Source: a virus
Virus record (IMG/VR): IMGVR_UViG_3300030118_005586
Coordinates: 1-30,644 of that record
Reading direction: 5' to 3' (one strand)
Length of the DNA: 30,644 nucleotides
This document shows positions 15,899 to 22,911 of the stretch, piece after piece; within the stretch, counting starts at the first letter, position 1, and each line of letters begins with the position of its first letter. Position numbers and translations under genes: made by a program. The notes beneath the pieces are model-generated. The model was not told the DNA's origin, ran no database searches, and worked only from the letters and a program-made list of their open reading frames with translations.

Positions 15899-16416
15899 TG
15901 GCAGGTCAATTACTTCAAGTAGCAACATCAACAGTAACAAGCGGAGTAAGTTCTGTAATTCTTACAGGAATTGATGATGATAGTGTTTATATGTTATCTA
16001 TTAATCATGTTGTTGCATCAGCAAATGGTAAACAATTAACATTTAGAGTAACTGCTAGTGGTACTGCAAAAACAACTAGTGATTATGACCAATCACTTAA
16101 ATCAATGTACACAGCGGGAAGTTTTATTAATCAAGGCAACACAAATTTGTCAGCTTGGTTAGATAGCACTTTTTCTAGTGGTAATGGGACGGGAGAGGGA
16201 GATAGTGGCATTGTGTATTTATATAATTTTAATAATTCAAGTGAATTTAGTTTTGCTACCTTTGAAATGGTTAAAGTTCAACTTACACCATATTTAGCAG
16301 GAGAACAAGGTGGTGGTGTTTATACAGTAACAGAAGCGCATGACGGAATAGAAATAAGATATTCAGATGGAACTAACATAGCAAATGGCACGTTTACATT
16401 GTATAAGGTGGTGTAA
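15898..16416 (+). CDS. Fibre-like protein C1
   Basis: A 172-residue protein opening MAGQLLQVATSTVTSGVSS and LTGIDDDSVY, matched by the gene at 17578 (MAGALIKIAETTVSS, LTGIDSTYDVY). It shares the block YLYNFNNSSEFSFATFE and the ending TLYKVV with the rest of the array. It may belong to a hetero-oligomer with A1 and B1; the strict A-B-C order in both copies supports that, but it is inference. Confidence 0.65.
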   Translation: MAGQLLQVATSTVTSGVSSVILTGIDDDSVYMLSINHVVASANGKQLTFRVTASGTAKTTSDYDQSLKSMYTAGSFINQGNTNLSAWLDSTFSSGNGTGEGDSGIVYLYNFNNSSEFSFATFEMVKVQLTPYLAGEQGGGVYTVTEAHDGIEIRYSDGTNIANGTFTLYKVV

Positions 16417-16418
16417 TT

Positions 16419-17072
16419 ATGAGTAATGAATTTGGATATATACCAGAAAGCCCTGAACAAAGTTTTGGAAATAATAAAGGGATCTTTACACCTACTGATA
16501 TTTATGATTTAACAAGAGCAGATAAATTTACACAGTATGGACAATTAGAATTAATACAAACTCAAAGCATTACTTCATCTACAAACAGTATGATTTTTAG
16601 TAGCATACAAGAAAGCACTTATAATATTCATTTTATAACTTATAGTAATTTTGTACCAGCAACAGCTAATGATAGATTGGGGATTAGATTTTTTGAAAAT
16701 GGGGTTGAGGAAAGTTCAACAGTATATAAACTTGCAAATCAATTAAATAGGACAGATGGTACTTTTTTAGAAATTAATTCTACAAGTAGTAATCACATTA
16801 GACTTGGTACAAATCCTTCAAATGGGTCAAATAATTGTGATAATGGTTATGTATATTTATATAATTTAGGGGATAATAATAAATTTAGTTATACAACAAA
16901 TCAAGCAACAGGTTTATATTATACTTCTAGTAGATACACATCTGAATTTGGAAGTGGTGCATTACCACAAAGAAGCACAGTTAATCAGATAAAATTATTA
17001 GTAGGTAACAATCCAAGTAATAACATAGCAAATTTACAAGCAAGTCTTTATGGCATAAAGGAATATTCATAA
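16419..17072 (+). CDS. Fibre-like protein A2
   Basis: A 217-residue homologue of the 14775 product: GIFTPTDIYDLTRADKFTQ, GQLELIQTQSITSS, VYLYNLGDNNKFSYTTNQ and SLYGIKEYS. It has a longer N-terminus (FGYIPESPEQSFGNN) that could be a different attachment peptide. It starts 2 bases after C1. The insertion NGVEESSTVYKLANQLNRTDG lies where A1 has an unrelated loop, as expected for a variable surface. The function may be adhesion to the host, but there is no direct motif. Confidence 0.62.
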   Translation: MSNEFGYIPESPEQSFGNNKGIFTPTDIYDLTRADKFTQYGQLELIQTQSITSSTNSMIFSSIQESTYNIHFITYSNFVPATANDRLGIRFFENGVEESSTVYKLANQLNRTDGTFLEINSTSSNHIRLGTNPSNGSNNCDNGYVYLYNLGDNNKFSYTTNQATGLYYTSSRYTSEFGSGALPQRSTVNQIKLLVGNNPSNNIANLQASLYGIKEYS

Positions 17073-17578
17073 TGGCTACTAATTTACAATTTATAAAATC
17101 TACTAGTGGGCTTGGTGTAAGTTCATTATCTTTAACAAATTGTTTTAGTTCTCATTATGATGTTTACCAACTTCAAGTTAATTATAACAATGGAAGTGGT
17201 AATAATAATTTAAGTATAAGACTTTTAGATAGTGGTGGTAGTCAAGTATCTACTTCAACTTATGATTTAGCAGGACTTGATATGAATAGTTGGACATCTT
17301 TTTCAGAAGTTAGAAGCACAGGTAATACTGCTTTTATAAATACTGCACAAGTTGCTGATAGTGATGATAATTCAGTTGGTAATACATATTTTTATAATCC
17401 TAATAATGCAAGTTATACATTTATTACAAGCCAACAAGCTAATGTAACTACTAATGATTTTAGAGGTAGAAAATTGATTCAAGTTGAAAAATCTACAACA
17501 CAAGCAACAGGTTTATATTTTTTTACAGTTAATAGTGGAACTGCAAATATAAAAGCAACAATATATGGAGTTAAATAA
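17072..17578 (+). CDS. Fibre-like protein B2
   Basis: A 168-residue homologue of the 15389 product: LQFIKSTSGLGVSSLSLTNCFSS followed by YDVYQLQV, a TYFYNPNNASYTFITSQQ block, GRKLIQVEKSTTQATG and TIYGVK. It overlaps A2 (TAATGG) and C2 (TAATGG) in the same way B1 overlaps its neighbours. Low-complexity Asn/Ser/Gly turns dominate. It is in the GATC-poor segment. Confidence 0.62.
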   Translation: MATNLQFIKSTSGLGVSSLSLTNCFSSHYDVYQLQVNYNNGSGNNNLSIRLLDSGGSQVSTSTYDLAGLDMNSWTSFSEVRSTGNTAFINTAQVADSDDNSVGNTYFYNPNNASYTFITSQQANVTTNDFRGRKLIQVEKSTTQATGLYFFTVNSGTANIKATIYGVK

Positions 17579-18093
17579 TGGCAGGTGCATTAATAAAAAT
17601 AGCAGAAACAACAGTTAGTTCAGCAGTAGCAAGTCTAACTTTAACAGGTATTGATAGCACTTATGATGTGTATCAACTTGTAATAAGAAATTTACAAAGT
17701 GCAAATGATAATACTGCTTCTAGGTATAGAGTAACAAAAGGTGGAACTGTACAAACAGATAGTGAATATGATAATGCTTATAAATATCTAACTACTAGTG
17801 GAACTTTTGGTAATGGCACTGCAACAAATATAGATAGGTGGTATTTAGATAATCAAGGTACAGGAACAGGGGAAGCATTTAATGCAAATATATATTTATT
17901 TAACTTTCCTAATGCAAGTGAGTATAGTTTTGCAACAAAAGAAACAGTAGGGTTACAATCTAGCCCAAACTTAACAGGTTTGCAAGGTGGAGATGTACAT
18001 ACAGTTGCAAGTGCAAGTGATGGTGTTAATATTTCAATGGATAGTGGAAATATTACAGCAGGAACTATCACATTATATGGTTTAAAGAAGTAA
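17578..18093 (+). CDS. Fibre-like protein C2
   Basis: A 171-residue homologue of the 15898 product: LIKIAETTVSSAVASLTLTG, YDVYQLVIRNLQS, then IYLFNFPNASEYSFATKET, LTGLQGGDVHTVASA and TLYGLKK. It closes the duplicated array. After it the usual genome composition returns, with a short gap containing TGTTATAGT, an extended -10-like box before the next gene. Confidence 0.62.
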   Translation: MAGALIKIAETTVSSAVASLTLTGIDSTYDVYQLVIRNLQSANDNTASRYRVTKGGTVQTDSEYDNAYKYLTTSGTFGNGTATNIDRWYLDNQGTGTGEAFNANIYLFNFPNASEYSFATKETVGLQSSPNLTGLQGGDVHTVASASDGVNISMDSGNITAGTITLYGLKK

Positions 18094-18133
18094 GTATAAG
18101 AAATATATGTTATAGTAATGAAAGGAAAAAATT

Positions 18134-18436
18134 ATGGCAACAATAGAAGAATTAACGGTTGAAGCGCAAGCGGAAATAGAAGCTGCAAAACCGTTATATG
18201 CACAAGTAAATAATGAAAGACGAGAATTTACAGAAGCAGAATATGATCAAGCTGTAACTGATCTTGCTAATTCAAAGTTTGATGAGCAAGAAAATGGTTA
18301 TAAAAGAGCAAGGCAAGAAGCTTATTTACCTATTGCAGAACAATTAGATATGCAATATTGGGACGGCGTTAATGAAACTACAAATTGGGTAGATCATATT
18401 GCGCAAGTTAAAGCTGATAATCCAAAGCCAGAATAA
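18134..18436 (+). CDS. Conserved small tail-associated protein
   Basis: A 100-residue acidic helical protein. Its second half (RQEAYLPIAEQLDMQYWDGV followed by NWVDHIAQVKADNPKP) is a motif pattern found in small proteins encoded just after fibre genes in many marine phages; these are thought to help tail or fibre assembly, though the role is not proven. AAAGGA lies 9 bases before the ATG. A TGTTATAGT box at 18109-18117 may give it a separate promoter. Confidence 0.6.
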   Translation: MATIEELTVEAQAEIEAAKPLYAQVNNERREFTEAEYDQAVTDLANSKFDEQENGYKRARQEAYLPIAEQLDMQYWDGVNETTNWVDHIAQVKADNPKPE

Positions 18437-18460
18437 TTTAAAAGTTAAAAAAAGTCTTAT

Positions 18461-18489
18461 TTCTGTTATATAATTAAATAACAACAGAA
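18461..18489 (+). promoter_or_regulatory. -10 box inside an inverted repeat (possible operator)
   Basis: TTCTGTTAT (18461-18469) and ATAACAACAGAA (18478-18489) are near mirror images with one extra base, and TATAAT (18469-18474) lies between them. A repressor bound to such a site would block the promoter. The adjacent gene at 18497 encodes an HTH-like protein, so autoregulation is possible. Confidence 0.4.
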
Positions 18490-18496
18490 GGACTGC

Positions 18497-18727
18497 ATGA
18501 CTTTAGAAAATTACGCTAAACAAAGAGTAGGCCGCAAAAATTTTTTGCATAGTAACCCAGACGCTTTAAAAGAATTAAAAAAATTAATGATCGAAGCAGA
18601 TGATCTTAATTTATCTGACACTCAATTAGCAATTTATGTTGTTAAAAATTTTGATCAATTAAAACATAAATCACATAATACTGTTAGGCGTTGGTTTAGT
18701 GAAATAAGATTAGGTTTGTATGACTGA
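18497..18727 (+). CDS. Small helix-turn-helix-like protein
   Basis: A 76-residue basic, helical protein. The C-terminal half, LSDTQLAIYVVKNFDQL then HNTVRRWFSEIRLG, has the spacing of a helix-turn-helix, with TVRRWF as a plausible recognition helix. It overlaps the metallophosphoesterase gene by 8 bases, so the two are made together. The pairing suggests a DNA-directed role, perhaps in replication or repair, or autoregulation through the inverted repeat just upstream. The family is not certain. Confidence 0.55.
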   Translation: MTLENYAKQRVGRKNFLHSNPDALKELKKLMIEADDLNLSDTQLAIYVVKNFDQLKHKSHNTVRRWFSEIRLGLYD

Positions 18728-19919
18728 TCTTAGCGATTTTGCAAAAAGTCATCAAGAAAAATCTTTAAGAATATCTAAGAAAAAAAATAAACACCCAGAA
18801 GGATTTGATCCGGGAATTCATTTTGACGGAAAAAAGGGAACAATTACTTCAACTCCTCAAGGATCTTTAAACGTCGAATGGAAAGATCAGCTGCAAAAAT
18901 ATTTTGGAAATGATTATAAAAATTATAAAGTTGTTGAGCCAGCTGAAATAAGATCTTGGGACATGGTTGTTGGACCGAATCAAATTGAAACTTTATATTA
19001 TTTCAAAGCAAAAATAGTTTCAAACAAACATTATATGGGTGATGATGATTTTAAAAAATTATTAAATGAAATTAAAAGAAAAAAAACAATTGCTAAACCA
19101 GATCTTAAAAAAGGCAAAAGTTTTGTTGTAGCTTGCAGCGACTGGCAAATCGGCAAAAAAGGGACGGAAAAAGTTGTTGATAGATGGATCGAAGGAATAG
19201 ATCTAATTAAGTCTGAAATAAAAACAATAAGAAAAACCGAGCCAATAAATAAATTAATATTTGCTGGGTTAGGTGATATTGTCGAGGGCTGTTCGGGGTG
19301 GTACGATCAACAAGAATTTTCAACAGAGTTAGATCATCGGCAGCAACAAAAAGTTGCTAGACGAATGATGGTTTATGCGATCAAAGAATTGTTACCAATG
19401 TTTGATGAAACTTTAGTTTGCTTTATAGGAGGAAATCATGGTGAATTCCGTCAAAATAAAAAATCAAATACAACGTTTGGAGATAATAAAGACGTAATGC
19501 TGGCGGAAGAGTTATATGACATTTTTAAAGCTAACCCGATCTATAAAGATCGTATTAAATTTGTTATTCCTGAAAATGAATTATCTGTTACTTTAGAAAT
19601 TGATGGCGTAGTTTGTACATTAATTCATGGACATCAAGCAAGATCTGGCGGAACAAACGCGCAAGCTAAAGCAAAAAAATGGTTAGCTGATCAATCTTTG
19701 TCGAGATCGGGAATTGCTGATTCAGACATTTTGCTTATGGGTCATTATCATTTTTTTAGTGCTTTTGAAACTTCCGATCGGTTAATAGTTCAAGCACCAA
19801 CATTAGATAATGGATCCGAATGGTTTGAAAATACTAGTGGCGATCAAAGTAATCCGGGAATATTAACAATGATTATTGGTGGTGAAAAAAAGTGGAGCCA
19901 TATCCGCATAATACGCTAG
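18720..19919 (+). CDS. Calcineurin-like metallophosphoesterase
   Basis: A 399-residue enzyme of the metal-dependent phosphoesterase superfamily. Residues 1-130 are an uncharacterised basic N-terminal region. The catalytic part shows CSDWQIG (D141, with Gln where many members have His), GLGDIVEG (D186), IGGNHGEF (N239, H240), LIHGHQ (H303, H305) and MGHYHFF (H342, H344). Apart from the Asp-x-Gln first motif, the metal ligands are present. Members act on nucleic acids, nucleotides or phosphoproteins; the substrate cannot be told. Phages often place such an enzyme near replication or lysis genes. Confidence 0.85.
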   Translation: MTDLSDFAKSHQEKSLRISKKKNKHPEGFDPGIHFDGKKGTITSTPQGSLNVEWKDQLQKYFGNDYKNYKVVEPAEIRSWDMVVGPNQIETLYYFKAKIVSNKHYMGDDDFKKLLNEIKRKKTIAKPDLKKGKSFVVACSDWQIGKKGTEKVVDRWIEGIDLIKSEIKTIRKTEPINKLIFAGLGDIVEGCSGWYDQQEFSTELDHRQQQKVARRMMVYAIKELLPMFDETLVCFIGGNHGEFRQNKKSNTTFGDNKDVMLAEELYDIFKANPIYKDRIKFVIPENELSVTLEIDGVVCTLIHGHQARSGGTNAQAKAKKWLADQSLSRSGIADSDILLMGHYHFFSAFETSDRLIVQAPTLDNGSEWFENTSGDQSNPGILTMIIGGEKKWSHIRIIR

Positions 19920-19920
19920 C

Positions 19921-19926
19921 TATAAT
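19921..19926 (+). promoter_or_regulatory. -10 box for a nearly leaderless transcript
   Basis: CTAGCTATAATTAAAAAAGT places TATAAT 9 bases before the ATG at 19936, with no ribosome site. The start point would lie within 0-3 bases of the start codon. The string GCTATAATTAAA is shared with the small RNA promoter at 9530. Confidence 0.65.
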
Positions 19927-19935
19927 TAAAAAAGT

Positions 19936-20517
19936 ATGAAAATACAATTATTAAGATTTAGCAGCCAAGCGGATTCTACCTCCGGAATACTTTTAATTGA
20001 TAATGAATTTGCTTGTTATACTCTTGAAGACGAAGAAAGAGAAGTTAAAGTTATGCACGAAACTTGCATACCTGAAGGCACTTACGAAATTAAATATAGA
20101 AAAGAAGGCGGTTTTCATAATCGCTACAAAGCAAGATATGGATCAGATCATTTTGGAATGTTAGAATTGCAGGAAGTTCCGGGATTCAAATGGATCCTTA
20201 TTCACTCCGGAAATACGGACGAGCACACTTCGGGATGTGTATTGGTAGGAGATCAACAAAAAAATAATTTAATTTATAAAGATGGTTTTATAGGTGAATC
20301 ACGAAATGCTTATTCACGTATTTATAAAACTATTTCAAATGCTTTAAACAATAATGAAAAAGTTACGATCGAAATAAAAAAAATAAATAATAATAAACTA
20401 TCTAATAAACAAACAGATTATATTCCGGGTAATATACCTCTTTCTAAAAAATTAAATAAAATTGAAGCTTTACTTATTGAGCTTATTGCTGCTAATGGTG
20501 GGAGGACTATAACTTAG
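19936..20517 (+). CDS. DUF5675-like protein, possibly cell-wall related
   Basis: A 193-residue protein. Its first 145 residues match the DUF5675 pattern: a strand pair TSGILLIDNEFACYTLED, CIPEGTYEIKYR, then HFGMLELQEVPG and the signature IHSGNTDEHTSGC (residues 89-101). The conserved His and Cys in that signature recall L,D-transpeptidase-like sites, and such genes often lie in lysis regions, so a wall-related function is plausible but unproven. A Lys/Asn-rich linker and a short hydrophobic C-terminal helix (ALLIELIAA) follow. It seems to have its own nearly leaderless promoter. Confidence 0.7.
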   Translation: MKIQLLRFSSQADSTSGILLIDNEFACYTLEDEEREVKVMHETCIPEGTYEIKYRKEGGFHNRYKARYGSDHFGMLELQEVPGFKWILIHSGNTDEHTSGCVLVGDQQKNNLIYKDGFIGESRNAYSRIYKTISNALNNNEKVTIEIKKINNNKLSNKQTDYIPGNIPLSKKLNKIEALLIELIAANGGRTIT

Positions 20518-20531
20518 CAGAAAGGAGGGAT

Positions 20532-20669
20532 ATGAAAATTTTATGTCCCAAATGTAAAACCGAACTAAAAAATTTAAGACAGCAATTTTATTGCCCTAAT
20601 AAAAAATGTGAAACATTTAAGAGGATTCAAATCGGGTCCGAGCATGGTAATATCATTGAGGAGGAATGA
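20532..20669 (+). CDS. Small zinc-ribbon protein
   Basis: A 45-residue protein, MKILCPKCKTELKNLRQQ, then YCPNKKCETF and an acidic tail ending IIEEE. Two cysteine pairs (CPKC and CPNKKC) would hold one zinc ion. It has one of the strongest ribosome sites in the window (AAAGGAGGGAT). The function is unknown; it lies between the DUF5675 gene and membrane proteins of the probable lysis region. Confidence 0.65.
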   Translation: MKILCPKCKTELKNLRQQFYCPNKKCETFKRIQIGSEHGNIIEEE

Positions 20670-20678
20670 AGGAGATTT

Positions 20679-20894
20679 ATGAAAACTAATTGGAAAGCTT
20701 ACTGGAAGTTTATGTTTGCAAAAGCATTTCGTACTGGAATGCAATCAGCATTAAGTTTGTGGTTGGCACAATCAAGCGGAATTATCGACGCCGCATTAAT
20801 GGAACTTATCGGGGTAGCATTTTTAACCTCATTCGTTACTGTAATTCAGCACGCGTTAGAACAATATAAGCCAAAGGCAACATTCGAGGATTAA
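20679..20894 (+). CDS. Small membrane protein, possible holin
   Basis: A 71-residue protein with an aromatic and basic N-terminus (NWKAYWKFMFAKAFRTG), a first hydrophobic helix (MQSALSLWLAQSSGIIDA), a second (LMELIGVAFLTSFVTVI) and a charged C-terminal tail. Two short membrane segments, small size and closeness to a lytic enzyme gene fit a holin, but holins have no diagnostic motif. The ribosome site GAAGGAG precedes the ATG and the stop overlaps the next ATG (TTAATGA). Confidence 0.5.
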   Translation: MKTNWKAYWKFMFAKAFRTGMQSALSLWLAQSSGIIDAALMELIGVAFLTSFVTVIQHALEQYKPKATFED

Positions 20895-21106
20895 TGAAAG
20901 CGCAAGTTAATCTCGGACAAATACTTCAAGGCGGTTTAGCTGCATTGGTTGGTTGGTTATTTAAAACAGTTAATGATATGCAGCAAGAAGTTGCTACTCT
21001 TAAAGCGCAAGTTGTAGCTTATCAAAATTCAATAGCTGGTTTTAATGATAACTTAACGATCATTGAAGAAGTAATTAGAGAAATATTATTTAAGGTTGGT
21101 GGATAA
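20894..21106 (+). CDS. Small membrane-anchored coiled-coil protein
   Basis: A 70-residue protein with a weakly hydrophobic N-terminal helix (LGQILQGGLAALVGWLF) followed by a heptad-rich region (VNDMQQEVATLKAQVVAY, then NLTIIEEVIREILFK). It could act as a holin partner or spanin-like protein. It is coupled to both neighbours by overlapping start and stop codons. No family is recognised. Confidence 0.5.
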   Translation: MKAQVNLGQILQGGLAALVGWLFKTVNDMQQEVATLKAQVVAYQNSIAGFNDNLTIIEEVIREILFKVGG

Positions 21107-21144
21107 TGGACTGTTGCGGACAAGGTTGCTGCGGAGGCAAATAA
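21106..21144 (+). CDS. Cysteine-rich micro-ORF 1
   Basis: A 12-residue frame, MDCCGQGCCGGK, with four cysteines in two CC pairs. Its ATG lies in the TAATGG overlap with the upstream stop, and its TAA overlaps the next ATG (AATAATG). Translation by re-initiation is therefore possible. The vicinal cysteines suggest metal binding or a redox role if it is made. It is far below normal gene length, so this is tentative. Confidence 0.35.
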   Translation: MDCCGQGCCGGK

Positions 21145-21218
21145 TGTGCAAGTGCAAATATTTATGTTGCGGTTGCATTTTACATTGTAATAATTATGAT
21201 CAAGAAATTAAAAGATAA
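21144..21218 (+). CDS. Cysteine-rich micro-ORF 2
   Basis: A 24-residue frame, MCKCKYLCCGCILHCNNYDQ then EIKR, with six cysteines in the first 15 residues. It begins in the stop of micro-ORF 1 and runs 23 bases into the gene at 21196. Six cysteines in so few codons of an AT-rich genome are most unlikely to be neutral. The peptide may bind metal or insert into the membrane by a palmitoyl-like or disulfide mechanism; this is speculation. Confidence 0.4.
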   Translation: MCKCKYLCCGCILHCNNYDQEIKR

Positions 21219-21717
21219 TTTAGCTTTAGTAGTTACAGGAATAACGCTTTTAGGATCTATAGGTGCAGGTTTTCAATCAGTTACAAATATAGTTAATACT
21301 TTAACTGGCATTGATGATCGCATGAATAATATTGAATATGAGTTTTATCAATTAAAAGAATCAACAATGGTTTCAAATGATATTGCAATTCTTTATGAAA
21401 AAATTTATCAGCTTGAGCAAGTTGCTTATAATGCAGAATTTTTAGAAAATGAGTTAACAACTTTGAAAGCTAATTATCAGAATTTAGATAATGAATTGCG
21501 CGATCTTGAATGGAAAGTTGAAGATTTTCAAGCACGATATATAAGCGATCTAAATAACCCTTCTTCAGATTCTCAAGCTTACGAATTAATGAAATGGGAA
21601 TGGCAAGATCTTATTAAGAAAGTTACAGTAATTGAAACTAATCAACTTCAAACTTGGGAATTAGATGAAATTAAAAATAGAATTTCATGGTTAGAGGCGA
21701 ATCAACATGGCCACTAA
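21196..21717 (+). CDS. Membrane-anchored coiled-coil protein
   Basis: A 173-residue protein. Residues 8-26 (LALVVTGITLLGSIGAG) form one membrane helix and the remainder is a long coiled coil (DRMNNIEYEFYQLKE, ENELTTLKANYQNLDNEL, and EIKNRISWLEAN). It resembles an inner-membrane spanin-like or holin-associated protein in shape. It overlaps micro-ORF 2 and the next gene, so it belongs to the same translationally linked membrane cassette. No family is recognised. Confidence 0.6.
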   Translation: MIKKLKDNLALVVTGITLLGSIGAGFQSVTNIVNTLTGIDDRMNNIEYEFYQLKESTMVSNDIAILYEKIYQLEQVAYNAEFLENELTTLKANYQNLDNELRDLEWKVEDFQARYISDLNNPSSDSQAYELMKWEWQDLIKKVTVIETNQLQTWELDEIKNRISWLEANQHGH

Positions 21718-21892
21718 TGACAATTTTACGCAGAAAGAAATGATTCAAGTTGTTATGGCAGACATAGAAAAAATATTTGAAAAGTTAGATCAGATCCAAA
21801 AAGATTTAGCAACTAGACCGACAAGACAGGAAATTTATGGTTGGATTATTGCTGGAATATCTATAGCAACGTTAATAACCATTTTAATGTAG
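21707..21892 (+). CDS. Small tail-anchored coiled-coil protein, holin-like
   Basis: A 61-residue protein with a charged coiled-coil N-terminus (MIQVVMADIEKIFEKLDQI) and a C-terminal membrane helix (IYGWIIAGISIATLITILM). The layout, a short soluble helix before a single terminal span with a TRQEIYGW junction, resembles small holin-like or haemolysin-XhlA-type proteins next to phage lysis enzymes. It overlaps the preceding gene by 11 bases. The role is inferred from context. Confidence 0.55.
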   Translation: MATNDNFTQKEMIQVVMADIEKIFEKLDQIQKDLATRPTRQEIYGWIIAGISIATLITILM

Positions 21893-21989
21893 CTAGCACT
21901 TGTTTAGCTATCGCGATCAAAAGCCGCATAAATATGTTTATAAAGCTTACAGATACAAAATATAAGCTAAATTTATATCAGGAGGACTT

Positions 21990-22397
21990 ATGATCTTAAT
22001 AGATATAATGGTTGTTTGTGCATTACCATTTAATTTAACCGCAGCTGAAATAAATAATTATGTTGTATGTCAAGAAAAAAAAGAAATGATCGAGCACGTT
22101 TCTGAATATCATTCTTTAATTCAAAGTCATTTTAAAATTGAAGATTGGCATTGGGCAGCATTAACAATTTATTGTGAAAGTTCTGGTCATTATAATGCTT
22201 ACAACGAAAATAAAGACGGATCTAATGATCAAGGATTATTTCAATTTAATAATCGAACTTTTAAATGGTTGAACGAAAAATTTAACAGATCGTATATAAG
22301 ATTAAATATTTTACATCAGTTTAAATACGCCAGCTGGTTAGTTTATAATGACGGAAAACACCATTGGAACGCGTCAAAACATTGTTGGAATAGATAA
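21990..22397 (+). CDS. Lytic transglycosylase or lysozyme-like protein, probable endolysin
   Basis: A 135-residue protein with a hydrophobic N-terminus (ILIDIMVVCALPFNLTAAE, residues 2-20) that could be a signal peptide. The catalytic core reads WAALTIYCESSGHYNAYN, with Glu63 as the likely general acid, and NDQGLFQFNNRTF (residues 79-91), the usual second motif of SLT/goose-type folds. It ends WNASKHCW; Cys62 and Cys132 might form a disulfide. It would cut peptidoglycan at lysis or be a virion-borne wall enzyme. AGGAGGA precedes the ATG, and a strong terminator follows. Confidence 0.8.
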   Translation: MILIDIMVVCALPFNLTAAEINNYVVCQEKKEMIEHVSEYHSLIQSHFKIEDWHWAALTIYCESSGHYNAYNENKDGSNDQGLFQFNNRTFKWLNEKFNRSYIRLNILHQFKYASWLVYNDGKHHWNASKHCWNR

Positions 22398-22402
22398 AAA
22401 AA

Positions 22403-22426
22403 AAGGGGCCGAAGCCCCTTCTTTTT
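22403..22426. terminator. Bidirectional intrinsic terminator
   Basis: AAGGGGC (22403-22409) pairs with GCCCCTT (22414-22420) around a CGAA loop. An A-run lies on the left and CTTTTT on the right. It ends the late operon and the convergent reverse gene at 22438-22755. Confidence 0.9.
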
Positions 22427-22437
22427 GCGTTTCTTTA

Positions 22438-22755
22438 TTAAGAAACTTGAGCTGAGTCAGATATTACTCTATGAAGCAAATTAGGGCTAACATTCCAAAC
22501 TTGTCCATTTTTTTCTTCTAACTTTATTGTTTTTACATTAATTTTTAATATTGTACCTTCAATAACGCCTTCTTTTTTGCTATAAAATTTTACATATTCA
22601 CCAACTGAAAAGCTTTTAGCTATTTCGCCTTGTAGTGATCGCTGTTTTTCTTTTATAGCGCCGTTTAGTACTTCTATTATATTATTTAATTCGTTATTGG
22701 TTTCTGCTTTAGCGATCGCTTCAACAGCACCTTGAACTTTATCTACATTTTCCAT
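22438..22755 (-). CDS. Small protein with a KOW/SH3-like domain
   Basis: A 105-residue protein. Residues 1-45 are helical; the rest (FSVGEYVKFYSKKEGVIEGT, ILKINVKTIKLEEKNGQ, and WNVSPNLLHRV) is a compact five-strand barrel of the KOW or SH3 type, seen in small proteins of many marine phages. It may bind RNA or the transcription machinery. The gene is divergent from 22912 and has the shared promoter type plus the leader AGAGAGGACAAA. It shares promoter design with the giant RNA at 28517. Confidence 0.65.
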   Translation of the reverse strand: MENVDKVQGAVEAIAKAETNNELNNIIEVLNGAIKEKQRSLQGEIAKSFSVGEYVKFYSKKEGVIEGTILKINVKTIKLEEKNGQVWNVSPNLLHRVISDSAQVS

Positions 22756-22789
22756 TTTTTTGTCCTCTCTTTAGTTAATGTATAATTTA

Positions 22790-22817
22790 ATTATGGCATA
22801 CTTTTAAATAAATGTAA
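22790..22817 (-). promoter_or_regulatory. Promoter of the shared type (reverse strand)
   Basis: Reverse strand: TTACAT (22812-22817), 16 bases, CATAAT (22790-22795), with GC before the -10. It drives the gene at 22438-22755. Confidence 0.75.
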
Positions 22818-22849
22818 AGAAAAAAAATAAAAAAAAATAATAATAATGC

Positions 22850-22877
22850 TTACATATATAAAAAAATACGCCATAAT
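22850..22877 (+). promoter_or_regulatory. Promoter of the shared type (forward strand)
   Basis: GCTTACAT gives the -35 TTACAT (22850-22855), then 16 bases and CATAAT (22872-22877). CGCCATAATT is identical to the -10 region of the giant RNA promoter, and TTATATAAGAC follows. The leader then carries AAACGGAGGACA, which also occurs before the reverse gene at 9408. Confidence 0.8.
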
Positions 22878-22911
22878 TCTTATATAAGACAAAAACAAAC
22901 GGAGGACAAAA

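Larger units (their letters stand above)
14775..18093 (+). repeat. Duplicated three-gene fibre cassette (A1-B1-C1, A2-B2-C2)
   Basis: Genes at 14775, 15389 and 15898 (1,642 bases) are followed by diverged copies in the same order at 16419, 17072 and 17578 (1,675 bases). Each pair shares start motifs, core blocks and length. The copies are recognisable in protein, not as obvious DNA repeats, so the duplication is old. Within the block GATC occurs only twice, against 20 times in 151-2059. Confidence 0.75.
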
